Shown here piece by piece: positions 8,911 to 11,928 of a stretch of 11,928 nt of DNA; the first letter of the stretch is position 1; every line of letters begins with the position of its first letter. The position numbers were made by a program, and so were the translations under genes. Below the pieces are notes generated by a model. That model was not told the origin of the DNA, ran no database searches, and saw nothing but the letters and a program-made list of their open reading frames with translations. Source of the DNA: CAYFSC01 sp964345695. GTDB taxonomy: Bacteria; Bacteroidota; Rhodothermia; Rhodothermales; Salinibacteraceae. The stretch lies in the NCBI GenBank assembly GCA_964345695.1, contig CAYFSC010000092.1:1-11928 (forward strand). Direction: 5' to 3'.

Positions 8911-10565
8911 GTCGCTCCTCGCCGCTCACGGGCGAGCAGCAGTCCCACGAATGCCGCGGAGACGCCGATGATGGCGAGCGCAAAGGGCGCCGCGTCGGCG
9001 AACATGGCCGCCTCCGCGTGGCTCCACACCTTCAGCGCCAGCGTGCGGAATCCCACAGGCGAAAGCAGAAAGGTGATGGGCAGCTCCTTCATGGACGAAA
9101 GAAAGACGAGCGCGACGCTTACGAGGATGCCCTTGCGAAGCTGAGGAAGCGTCGCCTCCACGAAGGCCCACAGGGGCGTGCGCCCCAGCGAGCGGGCGGC
9201 CTCCTCCAGGTGGGGCGGCGCCTGGTAGAGCGCCGTCCGGATGGGGCCGATGGCCTCTGCCAGGAAGTGCAGCGCGTAGGCTCCCACGAGCAGAAGCAGG
9301 GTCTGGTACAGGGGAGGCACGGTTCCCAGCGTGAAGAAGATGAGCGCGAGAGCAAAGGCGAGGGGCGGCGTCGCGTAGCCGAAGTAGGCGAGCCGTTCCA
9401 GCGCTCGTGTGCCGCGGGTCGGCCGCCGCACGCCCAGGTACGCCAGCGGCAGTGCCAGTCCTCCCGCCAAGACCGCCGCCGGCACCGAGGCCGACAGCGA
9501 GTCGGTGAGGGCTGCTTCCAGCGCCTCCCACGGCAGGTTTGTCCCCGCCTCCATCCAGTAGAACACCGTTGCCACCGGCACCCCGACCGCGCCCAGCGTC
9601 ACCATCGCCACAAAGGCGTAGGCCGGCCACTTCCACGGTCCCAGCGACATCCGCACCGTGCTCCGGCGGGTGCCGCTGCCCGTTCGGTGCAGGAGCAATC
9701 CCCGAAGCAGCCGCGCCTCCAGAAACAACACCGCCACCGTAAGGGCCATCAGCATGAGCGCCAGGCAGGCCGCGTAGATACGGTCGTAGGCCGCTGTGTA
9801 CTGCAGGTAGAGGGCGTAGCTGAAGGTCTCGAATCGCATGAGCGAGACGACCCCGAAGTCGCCGAGCACATGCAGGCCCACGAGCAGGCCGCCCGCCAGA
9901 AACCCGGGCCGGAGTTGCGGCAGCACCACGTGCCACAGCACCTCCCAGCGGCTGTACCCGAGCGCCCGGGCCGACTCCTCCAGGGCCGGATCGAGGTCCA
10001 GCAGGGCCGTGCGCAGGTTCAAAAACAGGTACGGAAACAGGTAGAGGCTGAGGGCGAGGAGCGCTCCCGAGTACCCGCTGAGCCGCGGGATCGTGATGCC
10101 GGCCCATTGGGCCAGGGTCCCGTACGAGCCCGTGGTGGCGAGGAGCACGTAGGCCATCACGTACCCCGGCACCGCCAGGGGCAGCACCCCACACAGCGTC
10201 ACCATCCGGCGTCCCCGCAGCGTCGTGCGGGCCGTGAGCCAGGCCAGCGGGAAGGCAAGAACGGTGCTGCACACGAGCACCCCGGCGGTGAGCGCCACCG
10301 TATTCCAGAGCAGGCGTAGCGTGCGGACCCGCAGCACCAGATCCGCCAGCTGGGCCGGATCGGCCTGGAGGGCCCGCAGCACCAGGTACACGACGGGAAT
10401 GAGGACGCCGATCCCCACGAAGAGAGCCGGTGCCCAAAGGTACCATTCCCCCACACGCGTCCCCAACGACCACGAGCGAGCCCACGAAGCGACCGTTTGC
10501 TTCGGTGCCCGTTCGCGCGTTGGAGGGTCCGTAACGGAGGATTGCTGCGGTTCAGGCACAGGCAT
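8895..10565 (-). CDS. fbpB: Ferric iron ABC transporter, fused two-domain permease (FbpB-like)
   Basis: The product is 556 residues with about 12 predicted membrane segments, arranged as two homologous halves, the usual FbpB/SfuB form. Each half has the cytoplasmic EAA loop that docks on the ATPase: EESARALGYSRWEVLWHVVLPQLRPG (196-221) and EEAARSLGRTPLWAFVEATLPQLRKG (454-479). The first membrane segment follows a 40-residue hydrophilic N-terminus (about 43-64); the halves are joined by a basic linker near 288-312. PGYVMAYVLL (133-142) and PPLAFALAL (400-408) are matching segments of the two halves. A GGGTGG stretch a few bases before the ATG at 10565 may serve as ribosome binding site. It lies 74 bp downstream of fbpA and is probably co-transcribed with it. 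Together with FbpC it forms the inner-membrane import channel for Fe3+ delivered by FbpA. Its 3' end is duplicated. Confidence 0.93.
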   Translation of the reverse strand: MPVPEPQQSSVTDPPTRERAPKQTVASWARSWSLGTRVGEWYLWAPALFVGIGVLIPVVYLVLRALQADPAQLADLVLRVRTLRLLWNTVALTAGVLVCSTVLAFPLAWLTARTTLRGRRMVTLCGVLPLAVPGYVMAYVLLATTGSYGTLAQWAGITIPRLSGYSGALLALSLYLFPYLFLNLRTALLDLDPALEESARALGYSRWEVLWHVVLPQLRPGFLAGGLLVGLHVLGDFGVVSLMRFETFSYALYLQYTAAYDRIYAACLALMLMALTVAVLFLEARLLRGLLLHRTGSGTRRSTVRMSLGPWKWPAYAFVAMVTLGAVGVPVATVFYWMEAGTNLPWEALEAALTDSLSASVPAAVLAGGLALPLAYLGVRRPTRGTRALERLAYFGYATPPLAFALALIFFTLGTVPPLYQTLLLLVGAYALHFLAEAIGPIRTALYQAPPHLEEAARSLGRTPLWAFVEATLPQLRKGILVSVALVFLSSMKELPITFLLSPVGFRTLALKVWSHAEAAMFADAAPFALAIIGVSAAFVGLLLARERRGATKQAA

Positions 10566-10639
10566 CGACCACCCATTCAGTGTTCGCGCGCCCTGTTTTC
10601 CCGTCCGAAACCCCAGACTGGGCGTCCGCCCCGCCTCGG

Positions 10640-11716
10640 CTACAGGATGCCCTCATCCCGAAGCAGCTTCAGCGTGGCGTCGAGGTCCGACAGGCGCTCG
10701 AAGTCGAACGTCGGACTCAGCGGGAGCACCTCTTCCACCGGCGTCATGTACTCCGGCACCGGCACGCCCTCCACCACCGGGTACTCGTTCACCTGCGTGG
10801 CGGCCGTTCGCTGCGCGGCCTCCGACCACAGGAAGCGGATGAAGCGGTGTGCGTTCTCCGCCTGGTCGTTGGTGCTCAGTTCCCCCACGCCCGTCACGAG
10901 CGCCAGGTTGCCCACGTCGCCGTCTGCAAAGTGGTAGGTCTCCACGGGGGCCTGCGGCTGCGGGCCGTCGCTTTCTTCTCCAGACTCCTCGCCCTCCTCG
11001 TCCTCCTCCTCTTCGTACTCGCCCTCGGCCCCGCCGTACTTCAGGCGCAGCACGTAGTAGTGGTTGGTGAGAGCGATGTCGATCTCCCCGGCGGCCAGCG
11101 CCCGAATCATGGGCGTGTTGGACGAATAGGCGTTCGGGTTGAGGTCCTGCATTCCATTGAGCCAGGTGCGCGTCGTGTCAGGGCCGTGAAGCACGCGCAT
11201 GGCCGTCACGAAGTCTTGGAAGCTGGAGTAGGCCGGCGTCCACCCCACGCGCCCCTCGAACTGGTCGAGCTCCGGCAGGTCGAGCACAGAGTCGGGCAGG
11301 TCGGAGGGATCTACGCGATCGGTGTTGTAGGCAAGCACGCGGAACCGGGACGTCACGGGCGCCCACTGGCCGTTCTCAGGCACGTACGAGCCCGGGATGG
11401 CGAGGAGCGAATCGGGCAGGGTCGTGAGGATTCCCGCCTGCCGGGCCTGGGTGAGGGCGCCGGTCGTGTTGGCCCAAAAGACGTCGGCCGGGCTCTGCTC
11501 GCCTTCCTCCCGCAGAGCCGAGAGCAGCTGCGCGTCGGTGCCGTAGCGCACGCTCACGGGAATGTCCGTCTTCTGCTCGAACTGCTGAACCAGCGAGTCG
11601 ACAAGGGCTTCGTTCCGACCATTGTATACCACGAGCTCGTCTTGCTCCCCCTGCTGGCAGCCGAGACTGGTCAGCATCAAAATCAGCGCGAGACAACTTC
11701 CGAGAATTCGTTTCAT
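10640..11716 (-). CDS. fbpA: Ferric iron-binding lipoprotein of an ABC importer (FbpA-like)
   Basis: The product is 358 residues from the ATG at 11716. The frame is open upstream to 11914, but that part only translates a tandem repeat and the promoter region. The first 20 residues, MKRILGSCLALILMLTSLGC, form a lipoprotein signal with Cys20 as lipid anchor. LVVYNGRNEALVDSLVQQFEQKT (28-50) is the standard opening of class-II ferric-binding proteins. FWANTTGAL (80-88), FRVLAYNT (125-132) and AYSSFQDFVTAM (162-173) match conserved blocks. NHYYVLRL (218-225) carries the adjacent tyrosines Tyr220 and Tyr221, which coordinate Fe3+ in FbpA. Immediately after comes an unusual acidic, Ser/Gly-containing insertion (229-250), followed by the conserved YHFADGDVGNLALVTGVGEL (261-280). 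It probably heads the fbpAB transcript. Lipid anchoring rather than a free periplasmic form is a common variant. Iron as ligand is inferred from Tyr-Tyr. Confidence 0.92.
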   Translation of the reverse strand: MKRILGSCLALILMLTSLGCQQGEQDELVVYNGRNEALVDSLVQQFEQKTDIPVSVRYGTDAQLLSALREEGEQSPADVFWANTTGALTQARQAGILTTLPDSLLAIPGSYVPENGQWAPVTSRFRVLAYNTDRVDPSDLPDSVLDLPELDQFEGRVGWTPAYSSFQDFVTAMRVLHGPDTTRTWLNGMQDLNPNAYSSNTPMIRALAAGEIDIALTNHYYVLRLKYGGAEGEYEEEEDEEGEESGEESDGPQPQAPVETYHFADGDVGNLALVTGVGELSTNDQAENAHRFIRFLWSEAAQRTAATQVNEYPVVEGVPVPEYMTPVEEVLPLSPTFDFERLSDLDATLKLLRDEGIL

Positions 11717-11753
11717 GATGGAGCCGATGGATCTGGTGAGTTTATTTGGATCT

Positions 11754-11783
11754 ATTCTAAAGAAGTAGCTCCAAAAATGATAA
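11754..11783 (-). promoter_or_regulatory. fbpA: Candidate promoter for fbpAB
   Basis: On the minus strand TTATCA (11778-11783, 4 of 6) is followed after 18 bp by TAGAAT (11754-11759, 5 of 6). Transcription would start near 11747, leaving a leader of about 30 nt to the ATG at 11716. The stretch is distinctly A+T-richer than its surroundings. I see no canonical Fur box over it. Confidence 0.45.
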
Positions 11784-11797
11784 GGGCTTCCCAGCCC
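11773..11797 (-). terminator. Possible weak intrinsic terminator upstream of the fbpA promoter
   Basis: On the minus strand GGGCT (11793-11797) pairs with AGCCC (11784-11788) around a GGGA loop of the GNRA type, followed by TTATCATTTTT. The stem is only 5 bp, so termination would be weak. It could end transcription from a gene beyond the right edge and directly abuts the proposed -35 of fbpA. Confidence 0.35.
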
Positions 11798-11843
11798 ATG
11801 GGTACATACTTGCAGAAACTCCACATGCGAGCCCGGCTGGGGC

Positions 11844-11892
11844 GGATTTCGGGGTTCTGGTTCCGGGTTTCTGGTTTTTGGGTCCTGGTTTT
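11844..11892. repeat. Degenerate heptamer tandem repeat upstream of fbpA
   Basis: Seven consecutive 7-bp units are seen on the plus strand: GGATTTC, GGGGTTC, TGGTTCC, GGGTTTC, TGGTTTT, TGGGTCC, TGGTTTT, consensus about TGGTTTC. On the fbpA strand they read as RAAACCA-like heptamers. The array ends about 60 bp upstream of the proposed -35. It has the same period as the array at uvrA but a different unit. It explains why the frame upstream of the fbpA ATG is open and low in complexity. Confidence 0.8.
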
Positions 11893-11928
11893 TGATGCTG
11901 GACACCCTGAGCACCCAAACACCCGAAC

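Noticed and set aside
8721..10319. Plus-strand open frame of 532 codons opposite fbpB
   Set aside because: Arg-, Gln- and His-rich low-complexity translation with no domain; the antisense frame is a full 12-segment permease.
11717..11843. Fur or IdeR/DtxR box in the fbpA leader
   Set aside because: The A+T-rich TTTATTTGGATC-to-CTAAA stretch has only 4-bp terminal symmetry (TTTA/TAAA); it does not match either consensus.
11717..11914. 66-residue N-terminal extension of FbpA
   Set aside because: The extra stretch translates the heptamer array and the candidate promoter, and it would bury the lipoprotein signal that begins at the ATG at 11716.

Overview
The window is G+C-rich and gene-dense. 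Its predicted proteins are strongly acidic: UvrA, the flavoprotein and the iron-binding protein are full of Asp and Glu, and the last carries a poly-Glu loop. The UvrA sequence around the first signature (TLSGGETQRINLSTSLGSSLVGSLYVLDEP) and the NPRSTVATQTEIYDHLRLLYAR stretch resemble UvrA of the Bacteroidota/Rhodothermota line. Weak or absent Shine-Dalgarno sequences fit this too. A halophilic Salinibacter-like member of the Rhodothermota is the best guess. This is an inference from composition and motifs, not a database match.

Left part (1-4535, all on the minus strand): uvrA (nucleotide excision repair), then a stand-alone HDOD-domain protein, then the first 102 codons of a REP-associated tyrosine transposase (RAYT, HUH/Y1 family) that runs off the left edge.

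Middle (4536-5403): a 424-bp intergenic region unusually rich in hairpins and short repeats, reading divergently into a small plus-strand gene for a one-pass membrane protein of unknown function. Heptamer tandem repeats run into the uvrA start codon.

Right part (5404-11716, all on the minus strand): an iron-acquisition block. Transcription order is a ferric-iron-binding lipoprotein (FbpA), a fused two-domain permease (FbpB), a 326-bp gap with palindromes, the ATPase (FbpC), a small lipoprotein that may be translationally coupled to fbpC, and a MerA/lipoamide-dehydrogenase-like flavoprotein with an active disulfide but no MerA C-terminal cysteine pair. FbpA would capture Fe3+ outside the inner membrane, and FbpB plus FbpC would import it. 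The role of the flavoprotein is open; a link to iron is only positional.

The most distinctive features are degenerate 7-bp tandem repeats in the leaders of both uvrA and fbpA, an acidic insertion next to the FbpA Tyr-Tyr iron ligands, a bulged hairpin and repeated TGTGCGCCGG motif upstream of uvrA, a palindrome upstream of fbpC, and a 17-bp duplication covering the fbpB stop codon. I found no tRNA, rRNA, CRISPR array or complete insertion sequence.
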